A stretch of 32,416 bases of DNA from Streptomyces echinatus (GTDB lineage Bacteria > Actinomycetota > Actinomycetes > Streptomycetales > Streptomycetaceae): assembly GCF_014203595.1 (NCBI RefSeq), contig NZ_JACHJK010000034.1, positions 1 through 32,416 on the forward strand, given 5' to 3'. Position numbers and translations under genes: made by a program. This document shows positions 16,273 to 24,425 of the stretch, piece after piece (within the stretch, counting starts at the first letter, position 1; each line of letters opens with the position of its first letter). The notes beneath the pieces are model-generated. The model did not search any database and was not told where the DNA came from. It saw only the letters and a program-made list of their open reading frames with translations.

Positions 16273-17196
16273 CTACTCAGTGCCCGGCTGGATGATCGTC
16301 TTGCCGGGTACGGTGCGGCCTCCGCGGGTGAAGGCGGCGGGTGCGTCGGACAGTGGCCGTACATCCCCGACGACGGGCCTGAGCCGTCCGTCGCGGACAC
16401 GCTGGACGAGGTCGGCGAGGCGGGCGCGGTCGGGTTCGACGACGAAGAAGACGGCCCGCCCGTCGACGGGCTGGACAGTGGGTGGCGTAGCGATGGTGAC
16501 GAGGGTGCCGCCGGCGCGCACGAGGGCGGTCGAGCGTTCGAGGACGTCGCCGCCGAACACGTCGAGGACCAGGTCCACCTCGCCGGAGTCTTCGAGCCGA
16601 TCGGTCTCCAGGTCCACGAAAGTGTCTGCACCGAGCCCGAGGGCCGTGTCCCTGTGGGAGGTCCGTCCGGTGCCGATCACCCGGGCTCCTGCCTCGCGCG
16701 CGAGCTGTACCGCGATCGAGCCGACACCGCCGGCGGCGCCGTGAATGAGCGCGGTCTGGCCCGTCATGAGGTGGCCGTGGGTGAACAGGCCCTGCCATGC
16801 GGTCAGTCCTGAGATCGGCAGTGCGGCCGCCACCGTGTGACTCACGTCCGCCGGAAGCGGAGCGAGGTTGCGGGCCTCCACCGCCGTGTATTCGGCCAGT
16901 GATCCGTTGCGGGTCCAGTCAGCCAGGCCGAACACCCGCTGTCCGACGGTGAGGCCGGTGGTGCCGTACCCCAGTTCGGTCACGACGCCCGACAGTTCGT
17001 GCCCAGGCACGGTCGGCGTGCGGTCGCGCCCGGCACGGTCGACCCACGTGCCCGGCCAGTCGAGTTCCCCCGGCGTGAAGCCCGCGGCACGCACCTGCAC
17101 GATGACGTCGTTCTCAGCGGCATGGGGGTGGGGCAGGTCCGTCAGGGACAGCCCTCCCACGCCGGCGTCACGGCTCCGAACGGTGATGGCTTGCAT
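16273..17196 (-). CDS. NADP-dependent quinone-oxidoreductase-like MDR enzyme, 307 aa
   Basis: Medium-chain dehydrogenase/reductase fold without zinc ligands. The N-terminal GroES-like part has VQVRAAGFTPGELDWPG and VPGHELSGVV. The Rossmann part carries the nucleotide-binding motif HGAAGGVGSIAVQLA, the standard quinone-oxidoreductase signature, and the typical tail RPVVGDVRPLSDAPAAF. Substrates of the group are quinones or alpha,beta-unsaturated carbonyls. GGAGAGGG precedes the ATG at 17196. The frame is open to about 17790, but that part is antisense to the HD pseudogene inversion block and is not coding. Confidence 0.88.
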   Translation of the reverse strand: MQAITVRSRDAGVGGLSLTDLPHPHAAENDVIVQVRAAGFTPGELDWPGTWVDRAGRDRTPTVPGHELSGVVTELGYGTTGLTVGQRVFGLADWTRNGSLAEYTAVEARNLAPLPADVSHTVAAALPISGLTAWQGLFTHGHLMTGQTALIHGAAGGVGSIAVQLAREAGARVIGTGRTSHRDTALGLGADTFVDLETDRLEDSGEVDLVLDVFGGDVLERSTALVRAGGTLVTIATPPTVQPVDGRAVFFVVEPDRARLADLVQRVRDGRLRPVVGDVRPLSDAPAAFTRGGRTVPGKTIIQPGTE

Positions 17197-17270
17197 GGTG
17201 GTCCCTCTCCAGGAGAAACAGGCGGGTGGCTTCCGGTGATGCGTGTCGTCATCCGGGACGGGTCTTCGAG

Positions 17271-17669
17271 TCAGCTCGGCCAGGGAGCGCCGATGACGCG
17301 CTCGACCGTGGTTGTTCGACGGAAGCCGGGTACAAAGTGCTCCAGCACATCTGAATTGACGGTTCCGTTCGCGGTCTCGGGGCGGTGCCTGAGCCCGTCG
17401 ACGCATGCCTGCAGAGACTCGTTCTGGAAGTCGCCCCGCGGATGCGCGTCGGTGATCTGATCCACCTGGTCGCCTCGCACTGCACACGACCCCCGCGATC
17501 CCCGGGCGGATGGGCCCGGAGATCGCCATCACGCATCTCGGGGTTCTCGCCGACGTACTCGGCGTCGGCCTGGACGACCTGGATCGCTGGTCATTTTCCG
17601 CATCAGGCGGGTCGCTTCGGCGGCCGCGGCCGTGTCGGGAATCTCCACTCCCGAGATGATCTCGCTCAT
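17271..17669 (-). pseudogene. HD-domain phosphohydrolase pseudogene with 127-bp inversion and internal deletion
   Basis: The minus strand from the ATG at 17669 reads MSEIISGVEIPDTAAAAEAT and RLMRKMTSD, an HD-domain protein N-terminus. The next block (17459-17585) codes on the plus strand: LALHTTPAIPGRMGPEIAIT, then HLGVLADVLGVGLDDLD. Coding then returns to the minus strand with QITDAHPRGDFQNESLQACV to the stop at 17271. The block is bounded by GATCCA (17459-17464) and TGGATC (17580-17585). Turning it back joins all three parts in one frame of 132 residues without a stop. Even then about 80 residues containing the metal-binding HD motif are missing, so a deletion is also present. Confidence 0.82.
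17459..17585. repeat. Micro-inversion flanked by 6-bp inverted repeat
   Basis: The arms are GATCCA at 17459-17464 and TGGATC at 17580-17585. The enclosed segment codes in the opposite direction to its flanks. Re-inverting it restores the frame at both junctions (MTSDPPGRLALHTTP and GLDDLDQITDAHP). Confidence 0.78.
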
Positions 17670-17927
17670 GCCCTCTGCGCCTTCCGATACCGGTGTGCCA
17701 CGAAGGGACGGTGCGTCCTCCTTCCACACTGCCAACCGTTCGGCGCCGGTGCTGCCTCAGTCCGGCGGGGAGGCGGCCCGCTCCCGGCACTCTGCTGGTG
17801 GCCGCCGCAGTCCTCTACCCGCACACAGCTGGCCCCGGCGCCGGCCCACCGCGTCGACCTCGTACTGGTGTTTGATCGCGAGCCATCGGGGTCACCCGCA
17901 CCTGAGAGACGACAAGGGGTGATCGTG

Positions 17928-18323
17928 ATGACCGTGGCGACACAGCAGAGCGGCGGGGGCGGCTCCAGTGGCCTCTACGACGTTCTGGAGCTGATTCTCG
18001 ACCGTGGACTGGTGATCGACGCGTTCGTGCGGGTCTCTCTCGTCGGTATCGAGATACTCAAGATCGACATACGAATCGTGGTCGCCAGCGTCGACACCTA
18101 CCTCCGCTTCGCCGAGGCCTGCAACCGCCTCGACCTCGAAGCGGGACCACGCAAGCCGGCCGGGCTGACCGAGCTCACGGGCCGGATCACGGAGTCGGGC
18201 GCCCGCGGCAAGACCAAGGGAGCCCTGTCCGGCGCCGCCGAAACGATCGCGGATGCCTTCCAGCAGGCTCGTGAGGGCCGGGAAACCCAGGGCGACCGAT
18301 CCACACGCGGCCGAGGGGAATGA
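17928..18323 (+). CDS. gvpA: Gas vesicle structural protein GvpA, 131 aa
   Basis: The sequence GLYDVLELILDRGLVIDAFV, then RVSLVGIEILKIDIRIVVAS and VDTYLRFAEA is unmistakably the GvpA/GvpJ core that builds the gas-vesicle rib, with the two alpha/beta segments intact. The extra C-terminal tail (LTGRITESGARGKTKGALSG) is typical of Streptomyces GvpA, though it seems shorter than usual at its end. AAGGGG (17914-17919) precedes the ATG by 8 bases. No gvpO, F, G, J, K, L or S gene is in the window, so this is an orphan copy: it cannot make a vesicle alone unless a cluster exists elsewhere. Confidence 0.92.
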   Translation: MTVATQQSGGGGSSGLYDVLELILDRGLVIDAFVRVSLVGIEILKIDIRIVVASVDTYLRFAEACNRLDLEAGPRKPAGLTELTGRITESGARGKTKGALSGAAETIADAFQQAREGRETQGDRSTRGRGE

Positions 18324-18507
18324 GGCGACGCTCACCTCCGTCTACGGGATCCTCACACTCGCTTCTCCGCCAGGACACGGTCGCCAGACGAGTATGTTCG
18401 TTGCTCAGTGTGACCAGTTGATCGCTTTGCGGCATAGCCTGTGGTCGATCGGGGCAGGGAAGGGCCCGGAAGCAGCGGGAGTCGGCCCGCGGCGTGGAGG
18501 GAGTGAC

Positions 18508-19860
18508 ATGCCTGGGGGTACGAGGGGCGGGCGGGCGGTAGTGATCGGGGCGGGCGTGGCGGGGCTGGCGGCCGCGAGGGTCCTGGCCGACCACTTCGAG
18601 GCGGTCACCGTCCTTGAGCGGGACACGCTCGAGAGCGGGGCCGCGGTGCGGCCAGGGGTACCGCAGGGGCACCATGTCCACGGTCTGCTGGCCCTGGGGG
18701 CAGAAGTGCTGGAGGGCTGCTTCCCCGGGTTACGGGCGGAGCTGGAGCAGGCCGGTGCACCGGTGTGGGACTGGGGCGAGGGACTGTGTGCGGTGCTCCC
18801 CAAGGGCACACCGGCGCCGCTTCCGATGGGCATGCCGATTCAGACGTTCTCCCGGCCCCTGCTGGAGCGTGTCCTGCGCGGGCGGGTCACCGCACTGGGG
18901 TCCGTCACCCTGCGGGACGGGCTGGCGGTGACGGGCCTGCGCACGGCCGCGCCCGGCAAGGCCACGGGGGTGCTCGTCAAGGGGAGCGACGGCGAGGACG
19001 AGGTCGTCGCGGATCTCGTGGTGGACGCCTCGGGCCGCTCCTCCCACCTGCCGCAATGGCTGGCCGGCCTCGGCCTGCCCAGCCCCCGCATCACGACCGT
19101 CGACGCGCAGATCGGCTACGCCTCACGCACCTACACCTACCCCGCAGGGCAGCCCCGGCCCTCGTGGATGGGCTTGTTGGAACCCCTGCGCGCCCCCGAC
19201 GTCCGCAAGGGCTGCTACGCCATCCGGATCGAGAACAACGCGCTCCACGTCACCCTGCACGGGGGCGGGGGAACGCAACTGCCCCGCGACGACGAGGCGT
19301 TCCTCGCATTCGCGAAAACCCTGCGCGGCCCGATCGCCGACACCATCGCCTGCCTCACCCCCACCTCCCCCGTAAGGCGCTACGCCCGCACACTCAACCG
19401 CAAGACCGCATACCACCGCCTTCCCCGCTGGCCGGAGGGCCTGATCGCCCTGGGCGACTCGGTCTGCACCTTCAACCCCGCCTACGGTCAGGGCATGACC
19501 GTCGCCGCGCTCGAGGCCCGCCTCCTGGAGCAGATGCTCCGCAGTCGCCGTGACGGCACTCCGTTCGACGGACACGGCTTCCAGAAGCGGCTGGCCCGCG
19601 TCACCGCCTTCTCGTGGCTGATGGCGACCGTCCCCGACCGCGCCTGGAAGCGGCCGGGGCCCGCCTTGCCGGTCAAGGCCGGCAACTGCTTCCTGGACCG
19701 GCTGATCGACACCGTCCCCTACGACCCACGGACCTACACCACCTTCTCCCAGCTCTTCCACATGACCGCGGGACCCCTGGCACTGGCCGACCCACGCCTG
19801 CTCTCCCGCGTACTCATCGGCCCCCGCCCCAGCCCGAACCGCCCGGCGGCCACGGCCTGA
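18508..19860 (+). CDS. FAD-dependent monooxygenase/oxidoreductase, 450 aa
   Basis: The Rossmann FAD-binding motif GAGVAG is at residues 14-19 and the ribose-binding Glu37 follows in VTVLERD. A DG/FAD-contact-like stretch (VVDASGRSSHLP) and the GD motif (LIALGDSVCTFNPAYGQGMT) complete the class A flavoprotein hydroxylase/geranylgeranyl-reductase-like architecture. The substrate is unknown. GGAGGG lies just before the ATG. It heads a plus-strand run with a decayed small gene and a CrtI-like oxidoreductase, opposite a P450 operon, so a role in hydroxylating or desaturating a lipid or secondary metabolite is plausible but inferred. Confidence 0.87.
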   Translation: MPGGTRGGRAVVIGAGVAGLAAARVLADHFEAVTVLERDTLESGAAVRPGVPQGHHVHGLLALGAEVLEGCFPGLRAELEQAGAPVWDWGEGLCAVLPKGTPAPLPMGMPIQTFSRPLLERVLRGRVTALGSVTLRDGLAVTGLRTAAPGKATGVLVKGSDGEDEVVADLVVDASGRSSHLPQWLAGLGLPSPRITTVDAQIGYASRTYTYPAGQPRPSWMGLLEPLRAPDVRKGCYAIRIENNALHVTLHGGGGTQLPRDDEAFLAFAKTLRGPIADTIACLTPTSPVRRYARTLNRKTAYHRLPRWPEGLIALGDSVCTFNPAYGQGMTVAALEARLLEQMLRSRRDGTPFDGHGFQKRLARVTAFSWLMATVPDRAWKRPGPALPVKAGNCFLDRLIDTVPYDPRTYTTFSQLFHMTAGPLALADPRLLSRVLIGPRPSPNRPAATA

Positions 19861-19884
19861 GTTCTCAGCCGCCGAGAGGCGGGC

Positions 19885-20202
19885 GTGACGGCGGTGGCAC
19901 GGGCGGTGGTGGGGTAGAGCGCCGTGGTGAGGACCTGCTGATCGAGGCGATGCAGCGCCGCGTGCACTTCGCGACGCGCGGGCTCGTGGTCTTCCGGGTG
20001 GAATCCCAGCCCACCCACCGGCTTGTGCAGGAATACTTCGTGATGGACGCCGCCCTGGGCATCGTCGAGCGAGGCAGGTGGGAGGTGCGCGACCTCGTCG
20101 AGCGGCGGCCCTGGCTGCCCGACGGGCCCATCCCGCTCCAGGTCTCCTGGCGCCCCAGCACCACCCGGCCCACCGGGCCGCAGACGGGAAAGAGACGGTC
20201 AC
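19885..20202 (+). pseudogene. Small uncharacterised gene decayed by frameshifts
   Basis: From a GTG at 19885 (after GAGAGGCGGGC) the frame reads VTAVARAVVG and then TAG. One base later, another frame continues with LLIEAMQRRVHFATRGLVVF, then RVESQPTHRLVQEYFVMDAA and RGRWEVRDLVERRPWLPDGP, with strong GC bias at third positions. This frame has no stop before the next gene starts at 20203. A one-base shift near the end would produce a TGA overlapping that ATG (ATGA). It is best read as a former coupled gene of about 105 residues carrying frameshifts near both ends. I do not recognise the family. Confidence 0.45.
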
Positions 20203-21612
20203 ATGACCACCGCAGTCGTCGTCGGCAGCGGGCCCAACGGGCTCGCCGCCGCCCTCACCCTCGCCGCCGAGGGCGTACGCGTCCGGGTCGTCGAGGCCTC
20301 GGACGTCCTCGGCGGCGGCATCCGCTCCAGCGAGCTGACCCTGCCCGGACTCATTCACGACGAGTGTTCCGGCATACACCCCTTGGGGCCTGGTTCGGCC
20401 TTCGCCGAGCGGTTCGACCTGGCCGGAGCCGGACTCATCTGGCGCTGGGCACCGGCCGAGTTCTCCCATCCGCTCGACGGCGGCCGCGGCGCGGTCGCCG
20501 TCCGGTCCGTCGCCGCAACCGCCGCCGGGCTGGACGACGGTGGCCGCGGATGGCAGCGCACGTTCGGCCCGCTCGCCGAACGATTCGGCGCCATCAGCCA
20601 GGAGTTCCTGCAACCGGTGCTGCACGTCCCGCGCCATCCCCTGCACCTGGCCCGCTTCGGCGCCCACGCCGGCCTGCCCGGCACACTGCTCGCCCGCCTC
20701 CTCGGCTCCCCCGACGCCCAGGCGCTCTTCATCGGCGTGGCGGCCCACGCCTTCCGCCCCCTGAACACGCTCGCCTCCTCGGCCATCGGCGTCGCCCTGA
20801 CCACGGCCGCTCACGCCTTCGGCTGGCCGGTCGCCGAGGGAGGCTCGGCCGCGATCCGGGACGCGGTCCTGGTCCGCGCGGCCGAGCACGGTGTGGAGTT
20901 CGAGACCGGCCGCCGCGTGACCTCACTGGACGAGCTGGGCAGCCCGGACCTGGTCATGCTCGACACGGCACCAGCGGCAGCCGCCCGGATCGCCGGCGAC
21001 CGGATGCCGGCGAGGGTGCGACGCGCGTACACCCGCTACCGGCACGGGCCCGGCGCGTTCAAGGTCGACTACGCCGTCGAAGGCGGCATCCCGTGGACCC
21101 ATGAGGCCTCACGCTCCGCCTGTACGGTCCACCTCGGCGGCACCGTGGCCGAGATCGCCGCCGCCGAGCGGGACGTGGTGGCCGGCCGGATGCCGGCCCG
21201 CCCCTTCGTCCTCGTCGGCCAGCAGTACCTCGCCGACAAGACCCGCTCGGCGGGCGGTGTGCACCCCGTCTACTCGTACGCACACGTCCCGGCCGGCTTC
21301 ACCGGCGATGCCACCGAGGCGATCACCGCACAGATCGAGCGGTACGCCCCCGGCTTCCGGGAGCGGATCCGGGGCATGCATGTGCGGTCGACCAGCGACA
21401 TGAGCCGCCACAACGAGAACTACGTCGCGGGTGACATCGTGTCCGGCGCCAACGACCCCTGGCAGCTGGTCTTCCGCCCGCGCGCCGCGCTCGACCCGTA
21501 CGCCACCGGCATCCCCGGGGTCTATTTGTGCTCCGCCGCGACCCCGCCGGGAGCCGGCGCCCACGGCATGTGCGGCTACAACGCGGCCCGCCGGGCGCTT
21601 GCGCGCCTCTGA
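20203..21612 (+). CDS. Phytoene-desaturase-like FAD/NAD(P) oxidoreductase, 469 aa
   Basis: The N-terminal dinucleotide fold (VVVGSGPNGLAAALTLAAEG, Glu31) followed by GGGIRSSELTLPGLIHDECS is the signature of the CrtI/phytoene-dehydrogenase-like group. The C-terminal FAD-contact block GVYLCSAATPPGAGAHGMCG, then YNAARRAL is complete. Actinobacterial members act on carotenoids, isoprenoids or unknown lipids; the substrate is not readable. GAAAGAG lies before the ATG. The gene directly follows the decayed small gene and was probably co-transcribed with the upstream FAD monooxygenase. It converges with the P450 operon. Confidence 0.9.
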   Translation: MTTAVVVGSGPNGLAAALTLAAEGVRVRVVEASDVLGGGIRSSELTLPGLIHDECSGIHPLGPGSAFAERFDLAGAGLIWRWAPAEFSHPLDGGRGAVAVRSVAATAAGLDDGGRGWQRTFGPLAERFGAISQEFLQPVLHVPRHPLHLARFGAHAGLPGTLLARLLGSPDAQALFIGVAAHAFRPLNTLASSAIGVALTTAAHAFGWPVAEGGSAAIRDAVLVRAAEHGVEFETGRRVTSLDELGSPDLVMLDTAPAAAARIAGDRMPARVRRAYTRYRHGPGAFKVDYAVEGGIPWTHEASRSACTVHLGGTVAEIAAAERDVVAGRMPARPFVLVGQQYLADKTRSAGGVHPVYSYAHVPAGFTGDATEAITAQIERYAPGFRERIRGMHVRSTSDMSRHNENYVAGDIVSGANDPWQLVFRPRAALDPYATGIPGVYLCSAATPPGAGAHGMCGYNAARRALARL

Positions 21613-21788
21613 CACCCTCTTCCGCCGGAGGAACACGGCGATCCGCAGGCGGACGGCCCGCGGCGCCGGCTGCCCGACGATCCCTCGGACAAGATCGCGG
21701 CGCAGCAGACGCGGCGCTTCGGCTGTGTCGTCCCCGTCGGCGGACCCTCCCGCATGGCTCGCGTGGTGGAGCGGCCGAGGGCGGCTGT

Positions 21789-22991
21789 TCAGGCAGTGAG
21801 GCCCTCGATCGCCACGGGAAGATGGCGGGGGCCGCGCAGTACCGCGTTGGCGCGGTAGGGCGGCGGGTCCTCCAGCAGCCGGGAGAACTTGACGCGGCGG
21901 AACAGTTCGGGCACGGCCAGATGAAGTTCGATACGGGCGAGCGGGGCGCCGAAGCAGTAGTGGATGCCGGTGTACATGCCCAAGTGCTCGTTGTCCTTGC
22001 GGTCGGGGTCGAACCGGTCGGGGTCCTCGAAGCGCTGCGGGTCGCGGTTGGCGGCGGCCAGCATGAGCCAGACCGGTGAGCCCTTGGGGATCGTGGTGCC
22101 GGCGACGTCGATGTCGGCCAGGGCGGTGGTCCACGGCACGAACTGGACCGGGGGCTCGTAGCGCAGCACTTCCTCGATGAGCGGGACGGCCAGGTCCGGG
22201 TCCTTCAGGAAGCGGTCGAGGATGTCTGGGTGGCGCAGCAGGGTGAGAGTCGTGTTGGTGATCGCGTTGACGGTGGTCTCGTGCCCGGCGACCAGGAGCA
22301 GCACCGCGGTGGCCTCCAGGTCCGCCGGCGTCATGTCGGGGGCGAGCGCGCTGAGGATCCCGGGGCCGGGGTGCCGGCGTTTGGTCTCGATGAGGTCGGA
22401 CAGGTAGGCGCCGAGGTCCTGGCGCGCCTGCTGTCCCTTTTCCTTGCCCTCCTCGCCGACTTGGGGATCGAGTGACGACGCCAGGGCGTCGGCCCAGCCG
22501 TGGAAGTTCGGTTCGTCCTCGCGCGGCACGCCCAGGACCTTGCAGATCGCGGTGACGGGGAGCGGGTAGGCGAAGTCCTCGACGATGTCCACCTGGTCCT
22601 TGCCCTCGAAGGCATCGAGCAGTTCGGTGACGACCTGGGCCAGCTCTCCGCGCAGCCCGTCGAGGAATCTGGGGCTGTGCGGCGGGCCGAACGGCCGGGT
22701 GATGGTCTCGCGCAGCCGGTCGTGCACCGGTGGGTCGGTGAAGATGAAGCTCGGCGGCAGCCCTGTGTCGTCCGCGTCCGCCGTGCGGGCGTAGCCGGGT
22801 GGACGGTTACGGGTGTCGTTGCTCAGTCGCGGGTCGTTGGCCACGCTCCGCACCTCGTAGTAGGTGCTGACCACGTAGGTGCCGTCGTCCTGCCGCCTGA
22901 CCGGTTGCTTGCGCAGCTCCGCGTAGAGCGGGTACGGATCGGCCCGGTTGGCGTAGTCGGTGATCTGCGTGATGAGGGTGCCGGTCGTCAT
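21789..22991 (-). CDS. Cytochrome P450, 400 aa
   Basis: A soluble bacterial P450. The I-helix oxygen-activation motif AGHETT is at residues 235-240, the K-helix ExxR at Glu274-Arg277 (EEVLRYEPP), and the heme ligand is Cys346. The heme-binding loop is unusual: it reads MYTGIHYCFGAPLAR where nearly all relatives have FGxGxHxCxG, so the first two positions (usually Phe-Gly) are Met-Tyr. All other key residues are present. It is last in a minus-strand operon after a ferredoxin and a ferredoxin reductase, its likely electron supply (NAD(P)H to FAD to [3Fe-4S] to heme). The gap to the reductase is about 40 bases. Confidence 0.95.
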   Translation of the reverse strand: MTTGTLITQITDYANRADPYPLYAELRKQPVRRQDDGTYVVSTYYEVRSVANDPRLSNDTRNRPPGYARTADADDTGLPPSFIFTDPPVHDRLRETITRPFGPPHSPRFLDGLRGELAQVVTELLDAFEGKDQVDIVEDFAYPLPVTAICKVLGVPREDEPNFHGWADALASSLDPQVGEEGKEKGQQARQDLGAYLSDLIETKRRHPGPGILSALAPDMTPADLEATAVLLLVAGHETTVNAITNTTLTLLRHPDILDRFLKDPDLAVPLIEEVLRYEPPVQFVPWTTALADIDVAGTTIPKGSPVWLMLAAANRDPQRFEDPDRFDPDRKDNEHLGMYTGIHYCFGAPLARIELHLAVPELFRRVKFSRLLEDPPPYRANAVLRGPRHLPVAIEGLTA

Positions 22992-23030
22992 GGTGTCTCC
23001 TGGGTGTGCCGGGCGGCGCGGGGCCGGTGA

Positions 23031-24425
23031 TCAGGCGTGCGACGGAACGAACGCGACCCGCCGTTCGCTCGGTGAGTGGCCCGTCAGCGTGACCGTGGCC
23101 CCATGCGTGGGCAGATGGGGATCCGGGAAGGCCGGGTCGACCGGATGCAGCGTCTCGGTGCGGCGGTCGACCATGCGGTACTCCGGCGGGAAGGGCGCGC
23201 CGTCCGCGATCTGCTGCTCGTAGAACCCCATCCACTTGGCTCCGTCGAAGGACGCCGCGGCGATGACGCGGCCCCGGTAGCCGTACACCGCCACGAACTT
23301 GTCCTCGGCGAGCGACCCTTGGGCGACGACCAGCTGATCGCCCAGCGAGGGAACACCCACCGACTTGATGTTCACACCGAACTGGGAGGACCAGAACATC
23401 GGCAGCCACAGGTGCGGACGGCGGTCCGGACCCGCACAGATCATGTTGTGCGCGGCGATCTCGGCCTGTTCGACCGCGTTGCCCCAGTGCTCCAGCGCCA
23501 GGAACTGGTAGTCGAACAGCGGGTGGGGGCTGCGGGCGACGTCGCCCGCGGCGTAGATGTCGTCGGTGACGATGCCGTTGACGTCGAACACCCGGCATCC
23601 GGCGTCGCACGCCACCCCTCGGGGCCCCGCCGCGACCCCCGAGCCGGCGAGCCACTCCGTGTTCCGCATGGCACCCAGCGAGACGACCGCCACCTCCACG
23701 TCGATCGCCGAACCGTCGGACAGATGGGCGCGCCTGAGCCGTCCCACGTCGTCGCCCTCGAGGGCGGTGACGCTGACGCCGCAGCGCAGGTCGACCCCGT
23801 GCCGGCGCTGCAGCCGGTCCGCGACCGCGCCGATCACTCCGCCGAGTGCGCCCACCAGCGGTGCCGGGCCGCGTTCTGCGACCGTGACCTCGACACCCAG
23901 CTCCCGGCAGGCGGAGGCGACTTCGGAGCCCGTGAAACCGGCGCCGATCACCAGCACCCGGGACACTCCCGACGTCAGTTTCCGGCGCAGGCGTGCGGAG
24001 TCGTCCCGGGTACGCAGCACGAACACGCCGTCCAGCGCGGCCTCTTCCGGGTGGAACCAGGGCCGGGCCCGGGTCCCGGTAGTGATCAGCAGGCGGTCGT
24101 AGGGGACGGTGTCGCCGTTTGTCAGCCGTACCTGCTTGGCGTCCCTGTCGAGGCTCTCGGCGGCGACGCCCAGCCGCCATTCGGCGTCGATGTCGCGTCG
24201 CCGCGGCAGCGCGGTGTCCTCGGGCCGGGCCCGCCCGAGCAGTGCCTGCTTGGACAGCGGCGGACGGTCGTAGGGTTCGAACGGCTCGTCGCCGATCATG
24301 GTCAGCGAGCCGGTGAAGCCCTGCTCGCGCAAGGTCTCCGCGGCGCGCAGACCGGCCAGTGAGGCACCGACGACGACGATGCGGCCCTGGCGCCGCAGAA
24401 GCTGGACGTCCGTGTCAGCCGACAT
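23031..24425 (-). CDS. NAD(P)H-dependent ferredoxin reductase, FAD protein, 464 aa
   Basis: Two Rossmann motifs are present: VVVGASLAGLRAAETLREQG (FAD, Gly20-Gly25) and VLVIGAGFTGSEVASACREL (NAD(P)H). These are followed by the FAD-pyrophosphate contact IYAAGDVA. This is the putidaredoxin-reductase/BphA4-like class that passes electrons to small ferredoxins. Its length is somewhat above the common 400-420 residues because of an N-terminal extension and a C-terminal tail. The start (24425) overlaps the end of the ferredoxin gene by 11 bases, so the two are translationally coupled, and the P450 follows. Confidence 0.92.
   Translation of the reverse strand: MSADTDVQLLRRQGRIVVVGASLAGLRAAETLREQGFTGSLTMIGDEPFEPYDRPPLSKQALLGRARPEDTALPRRRDIDAEWRLGVAAESLDRDAKQVRLTNGDTVPYDRLLITTGTRARPWFHPEEAALDGVFVLRTRDDSARLRRKLTSGVSRVLVIGAGFTGSEVASACRELGVEVTVAERGPAPLVGALGGVIGAVADRLQRRHGVDLRCGVSVTALEGDDVGRLRRAHLSDGSAIDVEVAVVSLGAMRNTEWLAGSGVAAGPRGVACDAGCRVFDVNGIVTDDIYAAGDVARSPHPLFDYQFLALEHWGNAVEQAEIAAHNMICAGPDRRPHLWLPMFWSSQFGVNIKSVGVPSLGDQLVVAQGSLAEDKFVAVYGYRGRVIAAASFDGAKWMGFYEQQIADGAPFPPEYRMVDRRTETLHPVDPAFPDPHLPTHGATVTLTGHSPSERRVAFVPSHA

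Noticed and set aside
17459..17585. Invertible phase-variation switch
   Set aside because: The inverted repeats are only 6 bp, no recombinase gene is nearby, and the restored gene still lacks its catalytic region; a one-off micro-inversion is simpler.
17670..17927. A gvpO or other gas-vesicle gene upstream of gvpA
   Set aside because: No frame resembles GvpO, and stops interrupt the readings.
19123..20889. A 588-codon open frame on the minus strand
   Set aside because: It spans antisense to two flavoenzymes and the decayed gene, with a Gly/Arg/Ala-rich composition and no recognisable motif.
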